A DNA stretch of 64,000 bases from Phaeodactylibacter xiamenensis (GTDB lineage Bacteria > Bacteroidota > Bacteroidia > Chitinophagales > Saprospiraceae): NCBI RefSeq assembly GCF_000759025.1, contig NZ_JPOS01000012.1, positions 124,001-188,000 of the forward strand. Direction: 5' to 3'. The notes beneath the pieces are model-generated. The model did no database searches. It was given only the letters and a program-made list of their open reading frames with translations, and was not told the origin of the DNA. Positions 19,953 through 28,714 of this stretch are shown piece by piece. Position numbers and translations under genes: made by a program. Numbering within the stretch: position 1 is the first letter of the stretch; each line of letters starts with the position of its first letter.

Positions 19953-20028
19953 GTGCGATTTTATAGCTTCTCAAGGAGCAGCATCACAATGGCTTGACTA
20001 CCATAGGAAGGTTATCAACCCTTAGCCT

Positions 20029-22527
20029 CTAAAAATTATCGTTCCCTCCACCTTTCTGATCATCATTATTGATCTTGGAACGGCGGCCGCGGCGGTTACC
20101 ACTGAAATCCAGTTCGCCAAAATTGTAGCTGATGCTAAAGCCAATCGAGCGGAACGGAATGCTAAAGTTGGAGCGCTGATAGAAGTTTTCGCCCTGAATT
20201 TCGGAGGGGAAACTCTTGCGCTCATTAAACGGCTCGATAGCACGGATACCAAGGCTGAAGCGCTTGTTAAACTGCTTCCGTAGCCCCATACCATAAAGCC
20301 AGAAACTCGGGTTCTCTCCCTGCAGCGTCTGCTGTGGAGAACGGGCAAAACCGAACAAATCAAACTTCCAATCCCTCGGTAAATTGATATTCGCACCGAT
20401 ATTACCGTTCCAAATTACCGTGCTCCGGCTCAAATCAATGCTGTCTACCGTCGACTCGGCGTTATAGGTGAAGATGTTAAAGCCCAGGCGGAAGGAACCT
20501 ATTTCTTTGATGTTGACCGATGTAAAGAGGTTAACTCCCACACTGTTGTTTACACCAATGTTCAGATAACTGGTAGACGACACCTCTGAAGCCGGCTCGA
20601 TTTGGACGAAGGACTCAATAATATCCGTTGTCTGCCGGTAATAGACCGCGGCATTAATAGCGACCCCTTTGACGAAGGTATTGTAGCTCAACTCGTACTG
20701 GTCCACGACTTCGGGGTCAAGTGTTGGATTTCCAAAAACCAGGTTGTTGGGGTCACTGATTTGGGTGAATGGGTTGATAAAGAACAGACTTGGCCGCTGA
20801 ATACGGCGCGAATAGCTCGCCTTCGCATTACTGAAGTTCTTAAACTGCTTGTTCAGAATAATGCTGGGCAAAATATTACCGTATTGCTGGGTAAATGGCT
20901 CTTGCTCTAACTCCCGGTATGCGCCACGAATGGTGGTATGTTCATAACGCGCGCCGGTGATCAGTCCGATAGACTTGCTCAATTTCCAGTTCAAGGAAAC
21001 ATAACCGGCGTATACATCCTGATCGTACAGGAAGTTATCTGTGAGGAAAGGAATAGGCGTAAACATAACGGTATTCGTCTCCCTCGTCAGGGTCTCGTAA
21101 TCACTATTGATGCGCCGAATGACGGTCTTGAGCCCCGTTTCCAGTTTTGTCCCTCCGGGAAAGGGGTGTACATAGTCCGCCTGCAGAGTGTACTCACTGT
21201 TGATACCATCGTTAAAATTTCGGATATCTTCCTCGTAGCGCAATTCGCTGCCATCCTGATCTGTGACATTTTCCTGATCACTGTTGGTAGTACTTAGCTG
21301 AAAGGCTACAGAAAACTCCCGTTCAGATTTGGGATAGGTACGCTTGTAATCTACTGTCCAATCGTAGCCATTTCGTACGCTTGCATTATCATTGCTGCGC
21401 ACAAAATCCACGATATCACCTGTATTGGGGGCGATGCGGCCATTGGTTGTACCGTCCCGCCAATTATTAAAGCCATTGAACCGGATACTGGAGTTGATGC
21501 TATTGTAAGCATTGAAGTCGTAGAAGGCCCCGAAATTACCGTTAAACCCGAGTACCTGACTACTATTCGGCCCACCCTGGATAAAGGTACTTAGTATGGT
21601 TTCGCCCTCCTGCTCCTCCCGCAGGAAGTCAATAGACCCTTCGCGCCTCCAGGACCAGAAGCTGTTGGCACCACCGTTGAGCCCAAAACGGCCACGCACC
21701 CAATTCAGATTGACCCCACCGTTATTTTGGCGGGTTCCGATGGAGGTGTTTACAGAGCCGGTAAAGCCTTCAGCGTTTCTTTTTTTGGTGATGATATTGA
21801 TGATTCCCGAACTCCCTTCCCCGTCGTACTTAGCGGTAGGCGTCGTTATTACTTCCACCGTTTTTATCTGGTTAGCAGGGATCGTTTTCAGGGCATCCGC
21901 CGGGTTAGAACCAAACAAGGTGGAAGGGCGGCCATTGATCAGGATTTGAATATTGGAGGAGCCCCGCAGGCTTACGTTCCCGTCCAGATCTACTGACAGC
22001 AAAGGGACATTACGAAGTACATCTGCGGCGTCGCCCCCCACGGTACTCGCATCTTTTTCCGCGTTGTAAACCAGTTTGTCAATCCGGTTTTCCACAAGGG
22101 CCGCCTGCCCCGTCACCGTAACCTCTTCCAGGTTTACACCCGTTGGCAGGATATAAATAGTGCCCAAGTCCAGGTCAGGCTTTTCCAGGGTGGTTTCCAG
22201 GCCTTCCAGTACCTTAGGTTCGTAGCCCAAAAAGCTAATATTCAAATCGTATTTCCCATTCTCCACCTCAATAATCTTGAAGGAGCCATCCGATTCCGTA
22301 ATCCCGCCATCCTGTTGCTTCCCATCGGCTGACTTGATTAAAACCAGGGTTGCAAATTCTACCGGCTGCCCACTGATCGAATCAATCACCGTCCCGGCAA
22401 TACGCCCTTTAATGGTAGGCCCCTTCTTGCCGCCCCCAGTGCCGCCCCATGGAGGCTGAGCCGATATAACGGAAACCACCAGCAAAAAAACCAACAAGAG
22501 GGAAAAATGTATAACGTTGGACTTCAT
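20029..22527 (-). CDS. TonB-dependent receptor, outer membrane beta-barrel (OMP_b-brl_3) type
   Basis: An 832-residue receptor starting at the ATG at 22527 (the frame also reaches a TTG at 22554). It has a signal peptide (ends ISAQ), a Gly-rich stretch, a carboxypeptidase-like domain (KGRIAGTVIDSISGQPVEF), and a plug-like domain with SLRGSSNIQILINGRPS and the segment DGEGSSGIINIITKK. The remainder forms a large barrel of the OMP_b-brl_3 class, common in Bacteroidota and of unknown substrate. The C-terminal tail is very polar (RRGRRSK, then Asp/Gly/Asn), beyond the last barrel strand. No obvious partner gene. Confidence 0.9.
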   Translation of the reverse strand: MKSNVIHFSLLLVFLLVVSVISAQPPWGGTGGGKKGPTIKGRIAGTVIDSISGQPVEFATLVLIKSADGKQQDGGITESDGSFKIIEVENGKYDLNISFLGYEPKVLEGLETTLEKPDLDLGTIYILPTGVNLEEVTVTGQAALVENRIDKLVYNAEKDASTVGGDAADVLRNVPLLSVDLDGNVSLRGSSNIQILINGRPSTLFGSNPADALKTIPANQIKTVEVITTPTAKYDGEGSSGIINIITKKRNAEGFTGSVNTSIGTRQNNGGVNLNWVRGRFGLNGGANSFWSWRREGSIDFLREEQEGETILSTFIQGGPNSSQVLGFNGNFGAFYDFNAYNSINSSIRFNGFNNWRDGTTNGRIAPNTGDIVDFVRSNDNASVRNGYDWTVDYKRTYPKSEREFSVAFQLSTTNSDQENVTDQDGSELRYEEDIRNFNDGINSEYTLQADYVHPFPGGTKLETGLKTVIRRINSDYETLTRETNTVMFTPIPFLTDNFLYDQDVYAGYVSLNWKLSKSIGLITGARYEHTTIRGAYRELEQEPFTQQYGNILPSIILNKQFKNFSNAKASYSRRIQRPSLFFINPFTQISDPNNLVFGNPTLDPEVVDQYELSYNTFVKGVAINAAVYYRQTTDIIESFVQIEPASEVSSTSYLNIGVNNSVGVNLFTSVNIKEIGSFRLGFNIFTYNAESTVDSIDLSRSTVIWNGNIGANINLPRDWKFDLFGFARSPQQTLQGENPSFWLYGMGLRKQFNKRFSLGIRAIEPFNERKSFPSEIQGENFYQRSNFSIPFRSIGFSISYNFGELDFSGNRRGRRSKINNDDQKGGGNDNF

Positions 22528-22918
22528 ACTAACGAATATTTTGGTGCAGAACAAAGTTCTCCCTGATCAGTTGCGAGGAACAAGCAGATTGTCATAGTAG
22601 TGTAATGGCTGGCAAAAGTAAGCTTTTCGTATTTATCCAAGCTACTCCTGCTTTTTGTCGGAGACCATAGGTACTGCTGTTGGAGCAATCGCTTTTTTCA
22701 ACTAAACATCTGCGACGCCCGGGTTAAAAGTGTGACCCGGTTATCCCCTTAAAAATGTGATATCACCTGGAAGCTGACTGCATCAAAGATCCGGGAGGTC
22801 TTCGCTACCCGAAAAGACTAAGAGATGCTAACATAGCATCTCTTAGCTGTACTTCCTCAGAATCATTGCCGCAGGAGTAAATAGCAAAGGAAATATTGAT
22901 AAAGAGAGTGGTGGCACA
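22528..22918. other. Intergenic region with a hairpin
   Basis: This region of about 390 bp lies between two minus-strand genes and contains the promoter of the receptor gene. Apart from the perfect hairpin at 22818-22846 I see no gene. A TAAAAGTGTGACC/AAAAATGTGAT pair near 22726-22760 is repetitive but unexplained. Confidence 0.4.
22818..22846 (-). terminator. Perfect 12-bp hairpin after the T9SS protein gene
   Basis: Arms CTAAGAGATGCT and AGCATCTCTTAG pair perfectly around a 5-nt loop, 73 bp past the stop of the minus-strand gene. On that strand it is followed by TCTTTTC, a weak T-tract. A terminator or 3' end-protecting hairpin is likely; the symmetry also allows a binding site. Confidence 0.55.
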
Positions 22919-24553
22919 TTAACGCCAAACCACTTTCTGCTGCGCCAGCCGCTGCCCCTGCCGCCAGAGGCTGGCCACATACCATCCGGCAGCCTGAGGG
23001 GGTAAAAACACCGGAGATTTAGGCGCTCCCGGAGCTTCGTACACCAACTGCCCAATGGCATTGTGCAAGCGTACCACCACTGGCTCTTGTACCGGTAAAG
23101 ACCATTCTACCTGTACCTGGCCGGTGGCTGGATTGGGCAGGGCTTTCAGATGAACGTTATTGAGGGCAGGCTCCGGCGTACTGACGTAGAGCGTAGTGGC
23201 ACAACTGCGGTTATCCGAGGGGTTGTAATCGAAGCTGTAGTTGGGCAATTCCGCTGTAACGCAAAGCTGGTAGGGGTCTCCAATAATACCGAAACTATTG
23301 AATTCAAACTCCGGGATATCCCATTCCAGCTCAATGGTACTGCCCGGGGCAAAATTCAAGTTATCCCAGTTTTCTTTATTGAACTGCTCAAGAGAAGAAC
23401 AACCGTTCCAAATATCATAACTGACCCAGGGGAAACGAATGGCTAGAAAAAGGGTATGCACGGTATCCGGACCGTGATTCTCAAGTGTAAACCGGGCGAC
23501 TGGCAAGTCGTAAACCAGCACTTCACCAACCGGCACGCTGAGCTCCCGGCTACTAACAACAGCAGGCCCCTGCACCTCGATTTCCGAAAGTACAATATCA
23601 TATCCCTCCGATTCACTGAATCCATTAAACTCATAATGTTTTAGGAAGGGGGCAACTCCTGCGCGCCCGACCAGTAGGTAACCGGTAGGGGTAATTGCAA
23701 AGTCGTTGGGCTGTATACCCTGGTCTATATTGAAGCCGCTTAGTGGCTGTAAAATACTGTCATAAATATTGATCAATCCATTATCATGCAAGATGGCAAC
23801 CTGCCCAAAACCAATCGAAACAGCCTCTATAGCGGCACCTGTTGCCGATGCCACAACGGCCTGAAGCTGCATCGCCTCATCGTGCAGCCATACCGAGTCC
23901 TGATCATAGCTGATCAGCCCGCCTGAGCCATTCGATTCCACCTGCTGCCCGCGATAGCCTGGCAAAGTGTCCAGGACTGACAAAGCCGTATCCGTAATAA
24001 TAATATGCTGAAGTGTCCCGATGGCAATAGTTGTATCACTTAGTCGTTCAAATTCCAGAAACTCCTGCCCACCAGGAAAAGGGATTTCCCGGACCACCTG
24101 CCCGGATACCTTTATTTCCTGAAGCATATCGTCGTAGTAATTGTGCACCAGAAAAGACTCCCCCCCTAAAGGAAGAACATTAAACGTAGTCCCCTGCTCA
24201 AAGGGCACTTCTTGCCTGCCCCCCTCCGAATCGACGAGCAGTATATTTGCCCAACCGGAACAAAACCCTACATTGACAGGAAAAGCAAGCGCACTATCCG
24301 GAGTTTCCTCTAAAGAAAACTGTTGCCAGGCATTGAGGTCATATGGAAGAGCCTCATTGGTGATCAATTCTCCATCAGGAGTAAATTCCAGCAGCCGATT
24401 GCGGTTGGGCACCAGCATGGCATAATTACCGCTGTTCCGCTCTAGGATTTGCGTGACCTCTCCGGACATCAGGTCAGGAAAGGCTTTTTCCCACTGGGCA
24501 GACAGGGTCGTACTAAATACGGACAGGACTAAAGATAGCGCTAACTTTTGCAT
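22919..24553 (-). CDS. Secreted protein with T9SS type A sorting domain
   Basis: A 544-residue protein with a signal peptide (MQKLALSLVLSVFSTTLSAQ). The middle (about 30-320) has repeated strands like those of a beta-propeller (LLEFTPDGELITN, NVLPLGGESFLVHNYYDD, LISYDQDSVWLHD). A beta-sandwich segment follows (about 340-450). The C-terminal about 75 residues form a T9SS type A domain (ALPNPATGQVQVEW; LHNAIGQLVYEA; GWYVASLWRQGQRLAQQKVVW), which directs secretion through the type IX system and surface attachment or release. No catalytic motif seen; the role is unknown. Confidence 0.85.
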   Translation of the reverse strand: MQKLALSLVLSVFSTTLSAQWEKAFPDLMSGEVTQILERNSGNYAMLVPNRNRLLEFTPDGELITNEALPYDLNAWQQFSLEETPDSALAFPVNVGFCSGWANILLVDSEGGRQEVPFEQGTTFNVLPLGGESFLVHNYYDDMLQEIKVSGQVVREIPFPGGQEFLEFERLSDTTIAIGTLQHIIITDTALSVLDTLPGYRGQQVESNGSGGLISYDQDSVWLHDEAMQLQAVVASATGAAIEAVSIGFGQVAILHDNGLINIYDSILQPLSGFNIDQGIQPNDFAITPTGYLLVGRAGVAPFLKHYEFNGFSESEGYDIVLSEIEVQGPAVVSSRELSVPVGEVLVYDLPVARFTLENHGPDTVHTLFLAIRFPWVSYDIWNGCSSLEQFNKENWDNLNFAPGSTIELEWDIPEFEFNSFGIIGDPYQLCVTAELPNYSFDYNPSDNRSCATTLYVSTPEPALNNVHLKALPNPATGQVQVEWSLPVQEPVVVRLHNAIGQLVYEAPGAPKSPVFLPPQAAGWYVASLWRQGQRLAQQKVVWR

Positions 24554-24654
24554 CGTATTGGGGTTTTACAAGCAATTTAATGCTTCTCTGTATCCACTAC
24601 AATGTTTCGCTATAATGAATACTGCAACGGGGCTGACGAAACCCCATGCCTAAA

Positions 24655-26031
24655 TCACCGGTAATGATTCGTCACCACCACCAATACGCCATTCACCAGA
24701 TCAAACCAGTTAGGGTGCGGGTCGTTGGTGGACAGGGCGATGCTGACATCAGCTTCCGGAACGTACATAATGATGCTCCGGTAGTCCATCAGAGAGCCGG
24801 TGTGCCCGTAGTGGACGATGCCAAAGTCGTCCCACAGACGGGTGCCCAGACCGTAGTTGCTGCCGCCTACGGCAAAACCATAATCGGTGATCATCAGTTC
24901 TTTGGAGGCAGCGGTGAGGAAGTCGCCTCCGTACACGGCATTGCCATACTTCGCCAGATCGGAAGGGGTGGAAACGATAGCGCCCGCCGCGCCCACTGAG
25001 GTCAGGTGGTACTCATAGGCACGGCTGTTTTCCGCCAGGCTGTCGATTTTTTCTGCGTAGGAGCTGAAGTCGTCGTACAAGGTTTGATCCAGCCCGAGTG
25101 GATTGAAGATGTAGGATTTGTACAGATCGCTCAGCGACTGTCCGGTGACGGCTTCCGCCAAAGCGCCCAGCACATAAAAGCCCGTATTGGAGTAGCGGTA
25201 GCTGCTGCCAGGCCAGAAAAAGGAGCCCTGATCGACCGTGTAGTCGTAGATATCCTGATGCTCCCACACGCGGGTCTGCCAGTCGCTGCCGGTGTAGAAG
25301 CCACCGTCATTGAGATGGTCGCCCATGCCGGAAGTATGCGTCAGCAGGTGTTCAATGGTAATAGCGATGCCATTATCCAGCCCAGGGATTTCCAGGTATT
25401 CAAACAGCTTATCATCTAACTCAAAGTAGCCCTCTTCTGCCAGGCGGAGGATGAGGGTCGCTGTGAAAGATTTGGTCACGCTGGCCACCCGGTAGCGATA
25501 GTTGGGGTCGAGCGGGTTGTTGCCTCCGGGGCTGTGCTCTCCGCGGGTGGTGGTGATGAGCTCATCCTCGGGGGTCATCAGTGCTACGGACACCCCCAGC
25601 ATACCGCTGGTGGTAAACTGGAATTTACTGGTAACTTCGTTGTTGAGCTTTTCGGTGATGGACAGGTAGACCAGCACGGCAATCTTCAGCGTCCGCTTGC
25701 GTTGCCCTATATCATCGGCGGCAATGATGTCTATGGTCACATTGCCCTGATCGGAGCGGGCCGGCGTACCGGAAAGCACCTGCGTGGCCGCATCGTAGGA
25801 CAGCCAGTCCGGCAAGCCTTCAAAACTTACTACCGGAACAGGGCCATCGGGATCGGTAATTTCCAGTTGCAGCGTAAACAGGGAATCGGCAATAGCCGAA
25901 ACCGAAGATGGCGCCTCGATGACCGGCAGTTGGTTGGCAGGCATGATGTCGTCCTGCTGATCTTCTTTGGAGCAGCTGTGGAAAAGGAGCGATAGTGCGA
26001 ACAGTGAAAGCAGTAAGAAACGGTTCAGCAT
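24655..26031 (-). CDS. Class C beta-lactamase-fold serine hydrolase, lipoprotein
   Basis: A 458-residue lipoprotein (lipobox FHSC, Cys20). Residues 32-120 form an Ig/cadherin-like putative domain (LPDWLSYDAATQVLSGTP). The hydrolase domain holds the three class C signatures: Ser184-x-x-Lys187 (SVTK), Tyr280-Ser-Asn282 and His410-Thr-Gly412. The family includes AmpC, D-aminopeptidases and esterases; the HTG in place of KTG favours a peptidase or esterase over a true beta-lactamase. An extra N-terminal Ig domain suggests binding to cell wall or surface polymer (inference). Confidence 0.88.
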   Translation of the reverse strand: MLNRFLLLSLFALSLLFHSCSKEDQQDDIMPANQLPVIEAPSSVSAIADSLFTLQLEITDPDGPVPVVSFEGLPDWLSYDAATQVLSGTPARSDQGNVTIDIIAADDIGQRKRTLKIAVLVYLSITEKLNNEVTSKFQFTTSGMLGVSVALMTPEDELITTTRGEHSPGGNNPLDPNYRYRVASVTKSFTATLILRLAEEGYFELDDKLFEYLEIPGLDNGIAITIEHLLTHTSGMGDHLNDGGFYTGSDWQTRVWEHQDIYDYTVDQGSFFWPGSSYRYSNTGFYVLGALAEAVTGQSLSDLYKSYIFNPLGLDQTLYDDFSSYAEKIDSLAENSRAYEYHLTSVGAAGAIVSTPSDLAKYGNAVYGGDFLTAASKELMITDYGFAVGGSNYGLGTRLWDDFGIVHYGHTGSLMDYRSIIMYVPEADVSIALSTNDPHPNWFDLVNGVLVVVTNHYR

Positions 26032-26090
26032 AGATGATAAAACTATTGAGTATGCAGATTAAATGTAGAGGAAGTAATTTCTGTTGTTGT

Positions 26091-26326
26091 ACGCAAAGCC
26101 GCAAAGGGTAGCGCAAAGATCGCAAAGTTATACGCAATACGAAGTGGTTTGCGACATCGGCCACTGACGAAGCATAGCTTGTCAGGACAGGCGCAAGCCA
26201 CTTCTCAGCGTAGATGCTGATATTGAGTAGGTTTGCTGTGGCAAACCACTTAATCGTCAGTATATAAGGCTCAGAACCTTCTCAATCGCCATAGCAACCA
26301 TCCTTCGCGCCCTCTGCGTGAATCCC
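26091..26326. repeat. GCAAAG intergenic repeat patch
   Basis: In the 390-bp gap before the PagL-like gene, GCAAAG occurs at 26093, 26101, 26113 and 26122, with a related GCAA at 26132. A second related block in the opposite sense (CCTTCGCGCCCTCTGCGTGA) lies at 26302-26321. Between them the words GTGGTTTGC and GTTTGCTGTGGCAAACCACTT form small inverted matches. This is the familiar CGCAAAGGCGCAAAG-type dispersed repeat of Bacteroidota and other genomes. No gene is seen in the gap. Confidence 0.6.
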
Positions 26327-26394
26327 AGGTAAGCCATCGCTGTACCTGACAGAACACAAAACCAAAGGGATGACCAAGATAAGGAATTCTCCCT

Positions 26395-26402
26395 TACCTT
26401 TG
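26395..26402 (+). promoter_or_regulatory. Bacteroidota -7 box (TACCTTTG)
   Basis: TACCTTTG matches TAnnTTTG and lies 19 bp before the ATG of the PagL-like gene. No TTG at the -33 position, so only moderate support. Confidence 0.5.
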
Positions 26403-26421
26403 CTGCACAAACAGCAGGACC

Positions 26422-26970
26422 ATGGCCCGACTTCAATTTTGGATGTTTCTTCTTTTTCTCCCGGCACTGGGCATGGCCCAACAAGCCAACCGGCAGCACT
26501 ACACCGGGCTCAACCTTGGCGTCAGTGTCATTCAGGAAGACCTGCGGGAAGGATATGCTTATCAACCTTTCACTTTACTGGCGGAAACCTCACTCTGGCT
26601 CATAGGTCCGGTATCGGTTTATGCAGAGGGGCAGTTTGTCTATGCTGATACTCCCATAGAACCGGGCGCCGTTTACGAAACCGGCCTGAATATGGGCTTC
26701 CGGTATCAGGCGCAGCTTTCGGAGCGGTGGCTTTTGGGGGCGGCCATTGGAGCCGGACCGCATTACATCACCCTCAATACAGAAAGCCAGGCGCCGGGCT
26801 TTATCTTTTCTGATAATTTTGAACTGGGCTTTTCTTATCTCCCACCTGCCAGAGACTGGGGCATCAATCTGCGCACCCGTTTTCGGCACATCTCCAATGC
26901 CGGCTTCAAATACCCGAATCTGGGCCTGGATAATCTCTTTGTCATTATTGGCATTCGGCAACAGATTTAG
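26422..26970 (+). CDS. PagL-like acyloxyacyl hydrolase (lipid A 3-O-deacylase family)
   Basis: A 182-residue small outer-membrane barrel with a signal peptide (ends GMAQ). The C-terminal motif RHISNAGFKYPNLGLDNLF matches the PagL active-site region: His156 and Ser158 align with the His-x-Ser of the catalytic triad, and the third position is Asp170 where the classical enzyme has Glu. Such enzymes remove the 3-O-linked acyl chain of lipid A in the outer membrane and thereby tune LPS. The gene is monocistronic with its own promoter-like box. Confidence 0.82.
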   Translation: MARLQFWMFLLFLPALGMAQQANRQHYTGLNLGVSVIQEDLREGYAYQPFTLLAETSLWLIGPVSVYAEGQFVYADTPIEPGAVYETGLNMGFRYQAQLSERWLLGAAIGAGPHYITLNTESQAPGFIFSDNFELGFSYLPPARDWGINLRTRFRHISNAGFKYPNLGLDNLFVIIGIRQQI

Positions 26971-27071
26971 CCCTTTCGCATTTGAGGAACTAAAACATAG
27001 GAGATCTTTTGTTGTTATAACAACGTTCTGCTTTCGTAGCGAGCACTTGCACAATAAAAAACCCTTCACTG

Positions 27072-28055
27072 ATGAGATTCCTTACCATAATTTGCAGTTT
27101 GAGCTTCGTGCTTTTTGGATGTAATACAGGTCAGGAGGCACCGGATAGAGCTACATCCAACGCCACGCCCGTCCAAACAGCTGCCTTTACTTTTGCTGAC
27201 CAAGACCCGGGTTTGAGCGATTACTGGTATCAGGGCAAGGCTGAAATCAGCCGGTATGATTTGGAGCAAAACCGCTATCAAGATGTACACCCGGGAGAAG
27301 CCGTTGCTATTTTTGTAACGGAGGATTTCCTGACCGACAAGCAGGTCAAAAATGATAATTACAGCAACCCCAACAGCACACCGGTACTAAAGACAAACCT
27401 GCTGCGCAAATTCCCCACCGGCATTTATGACTACAGCATTATGACCTCTGTCTTCACACCCACTAAAGTGAAGGATTACCCCCAGACGCTGAAGGTTTCC
27501 ACCACGGCACAGGATTGGTGCGGGCACGCTTACATGCAGCTCAATTACGAAGAAGAGCAGTACCGCATGCAACTGCATTCCTACTTTGAAAATGAGGCGG
27601 ACCAGGACAAGAAGGTGGGCTACGCAATGCTGGAAGACGAGCTGTTCAACCGCATCCGGATTCATCCGGAAGGATTGCCGACCGGGCAGATTGATGTCAT
27701 TCCGGCAACAACCGTGATCCGCTTGCGCCATTTACCTTTTAAAGCCTATACCGCCAACGCCACTCACGGCGATTACAGCGGTACCGATTTTGAAGGAAGC
27801 AACCTCAAGGTATATACGCTGGAATATCCGCAACTGAAGCGAACGTTGTCCATCGTTTACCAGGCTGAATCACCCTACATTATTGAGGGCTGGAAAGACA
27901 CCTATCCTTCCGCATTTGACCGGCAACCCCGTACCACGCTGGCCCGGCGGACGAATACTATTTTATCGCCCTACTGGAAATTAAATAGCCGTGAAGATAT
28001 GCCCGAGCGGCAGCGGTTGGATATGGAAGTATTCCCTGGAAAAGCGGAGGATTAA
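27072..28055 (+). CDS. Lipoprotein of unknown function
   Basis: A 327-residue lipoprotein with signal peptide and lipobox LFGC (Cys17). The mature part is rich in beta strands (YWYQGKAEISRYDL, EAVAIFVTEDFL, YSIMTSVFTPTKV, YTLEYPQLKRTL) and has no catalytic motif I recognise. Similar lipoproteins appear widely in Bacteroidota without a known role. The stop codon is interleaved with that of endonuclease V on the other strand: the palindrome TTAA at 28052-28055 gives TAA on both strands. Confidence 0.75.
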   Translation: MRFLTIICSLSFVLFGCNTGQEAPDRATSNATPVQTAAFTFADQDPGLSDYWYQGKAEISRYDLEQNRYQDVHPGEAVAIFVTEDFLTDKQVKNDNYSNPNSTPVLKTNLLRKFPTGIYDYSIMTSVFTPTKVKDYPQTLKVSTTAQDWCGHAYMQLNYEEEQYRMQLHSYFENEADQDKKVGYAMLEDELFNRIRIHPEGLPTGQIDVIPATTVIRLRHLPFKAYTANATHGDYSGTDFEGSNLKVYTLEYPQLKRTLSIVYQAESPYIIEGWKDTYPSAFDRQPRTTLARRTNTILSPYWKLNSREDMPERQRLDMEVFPGKAED

Positions 28056-28714
28056 CCCCGGAATGCCTGCCGGGCCGCCTGATCGGCGCGGCGCATGGGC
28101 TCGATGTTGCGGTATTGCCCCATCAGCTGCTTTACGGTTTCCAGCGCAATGCCCTGACTAACTTTATGCCCGGCACTGACGAATACCGGCTTGACGTTTT
28201 TTCGGGTGCGCAAAGCATGCCCCACTACTTTTTCATCTAGAAGAACAGGCAACGCAGCGCCCTGTTCCGGCGGCAGTTCGCCTGTGTAGGGAAGCAGCGT
28301 ATCCTTAGCTAGCCCAATTACCGGGTAGCCGGTAGTTACGCCCAGCCAGCAGGCCAGCCCGAACTGCCGGGGATGGTTGGTCCCATGCCCGTCGGTTATG
28401 ATCACTTTAGGGTAGCGGTTGAATTCCCGGGCGATATCCTCCAGGGCATTGATCAGCAACGGTCCCTCCCGAAAGGCAAAAAAGCCCGGCGCGTAAGGAA
28501 CCGTCACCTCGTAAGTTTTGATTACCGTACCAACGGGCTCCTTGGGCCAGCGCAAGACATCCACGGCTACTGCACCAATATCCCCTTGATACTGCACGTC
28601 TGTAGTAAAAACCCAATCACCGGGATTTAGCGCCAAGTCCTGCCGCGAAGATTGCGGAATGCGCACTTGTTGCGCCAAGTCCAGTTGACGTTCCCGCAGA
28701 GCTTGTTTATCCAT
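28052..28714 (-). CDS. nfi: Endonuclease V (deoxyinosine-specific)
   Basis: A 220-residue endonuclease V. Catalytic features in order: Asp in TTDVQYQGD (about 39), YAPGFFAFREGP with Glu (about 81-83), TDGHGTNHPRQFGLACWLG with Asp (about 107), GLAKD, VSAGHKV, and the C-terminal YRNIEPMRRADQ. The enzyme nicks DNA near deaminated bases, chiefly inosine. Its start overlaps the upstream membrane protein gene by 8 bp, so it ends a four-gene minus-strand operon with an ABC exporter. The linkage of a DNA repair enzyme with an exporter is probably only organisational. Confidence 0.92.
   Translation of the reverse strand: MDKQALRERQLDLAQQVRIPQSSRQDLALNPGDWVFTTDVQYQGDIGAVAVDVLRWPKEPVGTVIKTYEVTVPYAPGFFAFREGPLLINALEDIAREFNRYPKVIITDGHGTNHPRQFGLACWLGVTTGYPVIGLAKDTLLPYTGELPPEQGAALPVLLDEKVVGHALRTRKNVKPVFVSAGHKVSQGIALETVKQLMGQYRNIEPMRRADQAARQAFRG

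Noticed and set aside
24655-26031. Antibiotic beta-lactamase
   Set aside because: HTG in place of KTG and an extra Ig-like domain argue for peptidase/esterase; resistance cannot be claimed.
26257-26565. Minus-strand frame of 102 codons across the PagL-like gene start
   Set aside because: It overlaps the repeat patch and the coding start of a recognised gene, and its product resembles nothing.
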